64,000 nucleotides of DNA from Planctomycetota bacterium (GTDB taxonomy: Bacteria; Planctomycetota; UBA1135; UBA2386): NCBI GenBank assembly GCA_020638735.1, contig JACKHZ010000008.1:1178001-1242000 (forward strand), read 5' to 3'. The position numbers were made by a program, and so were the translations under genes. Below are positions 63,818 through 64,000 of the stretch, piece after piece. The notes beneath the pieces were generated by a model, which was given only the letters and a program-made list of their open reading frames with translations, made no database searches and was not told where the DNA came from. How positions within the stretch are numbered: position 1 is the stretch's first letter; every line of letters starts with the position of its first letter.

Positions 63818-64000
63818 CCGCGGACCTCGGCCGTTTGCATGCTGCGCACGAGCCACCGCCCGAGCAGCAGCTGCGCCACGATCGCGCCGCTTACCGCCAT
63901 CGTCATGTCCATCTGCGCGTCCCACGGGTCGCCCTGCATGCCGAGCCACTCCGGCCCGGCGTCGGGGTAGAACAGCTTGACGACCCACATCTCGAGCAGC
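63814..64000 (-). CDS. 3' end of a DUF2238 (YjdF-like) membrane protein
   Basis: The last 61 residues of a gene entering from beyond the window. It reads EWLGMQGDPWDAQMDMTMAV, the conserved C-terminal GxQGDxWDxQxDM motif of DUF2238 inner-membrane proteins, and then a final hydrophobic helix (SGAIVAQLLLG). It overlaps the PqiA-like gene by 4 bp, suggesting an operon. Function of the family is unknown. Confidence 0.75.
   Translation of the reverse strand, partial: LLEMWVVKLFYPDAGPEWLGMQGDPWDAQMDMTMAVSGAIVAQLLLGRWLVRSMQTAEVRG

Overview
The window is very GC-rich (about 70% by eye) and carries densely packed bacterial chromosomal genes, many of them overlapping by 4 bp (ATGA/GTGA). The best-fitting host is a Planctomycetota lineage. 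Reasons: paired membrane-anchored squalene-cyclase-like toroid proteins, a very large secreted Kelch/glycine-rich protein, a Redoxin-cytochrome c-monooxygenase fusion, many short lipoproteins, and a PPi-type phosphofructokinase. This is inference from gene families; no rRNA is present, and Myxococcota or a related phylum is not excluded.

Layout. 0-4.5 kb: the end of a surface-polysaccharide cluster (glycosyltransferases and a Wzx-like flippase) with an HDOD signalling gene. 4.5-12.2 kb: TonB-like protein, lone ABC ATPase, secreted Kelch protein, serpin and a DEAD-box helicase. 12.6-15.6 kb: a complete IS66-family element (12668-15171) with 13-bp terminal inverted repeats and a perfect 8-bp target duplication, which splits a DUF1579-like gene that can be rebuilt exactly by removing it. 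15.6-18.3 kb: a visibly lower-GC patch with a 12-cysteine small protein, a MauE/DoxX-like membrane domain fused to a large extracellular domain, and an (AG)15 microsatellite upstream of it. 18.4-21.7 kb: a DprE1/DprE2-like pair and a SurA-like foldase.

21.9-27.3 kb: two paralogous TonB-like-anchored toroid proteins enclose two paralogous lipoproteins on the opposite strand and seven copies of a ~132-bp tandem repeat. 27.3-28.9 kb: flagellin, preceded by a leader resembling part of the c-di-GMP-I (GEMM) riboswitch, and rpsT. 28.9-32.2 kb: TPR protein, def, ribF, tRNA-Phe. 32.3-36.4 kb: a soluble double-PAS chemoreceptor and a copZ/copA-like copper export pair.

36.6-46.0 kb: one 3138-residue hybrid PKS-NRPS. 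The domain order I read is KS-AT-KR-DH-ACP-C-A-PCP-TE, with KR before DH, which is unusual. 46.1-51.1 kb: a Gld-type ABC operon (ATPase; fused permease-GldG; DUF4340-like protein with a GspG-like segment). The last two genes carry small frameshifts that could be consensus errors or true decay. 51.4-64 kb: lipoproteins, a beta-barrel protein, GT39-like transferase, aldehyde dehydrogenase family protein, the Redoxin/cytochrome fusion, a KefB-type antiporter with a CBS-domain partner, PPi-phosphofructokinase, PqiA-like and DUF2238-like membrane proteins, the last running off the window.
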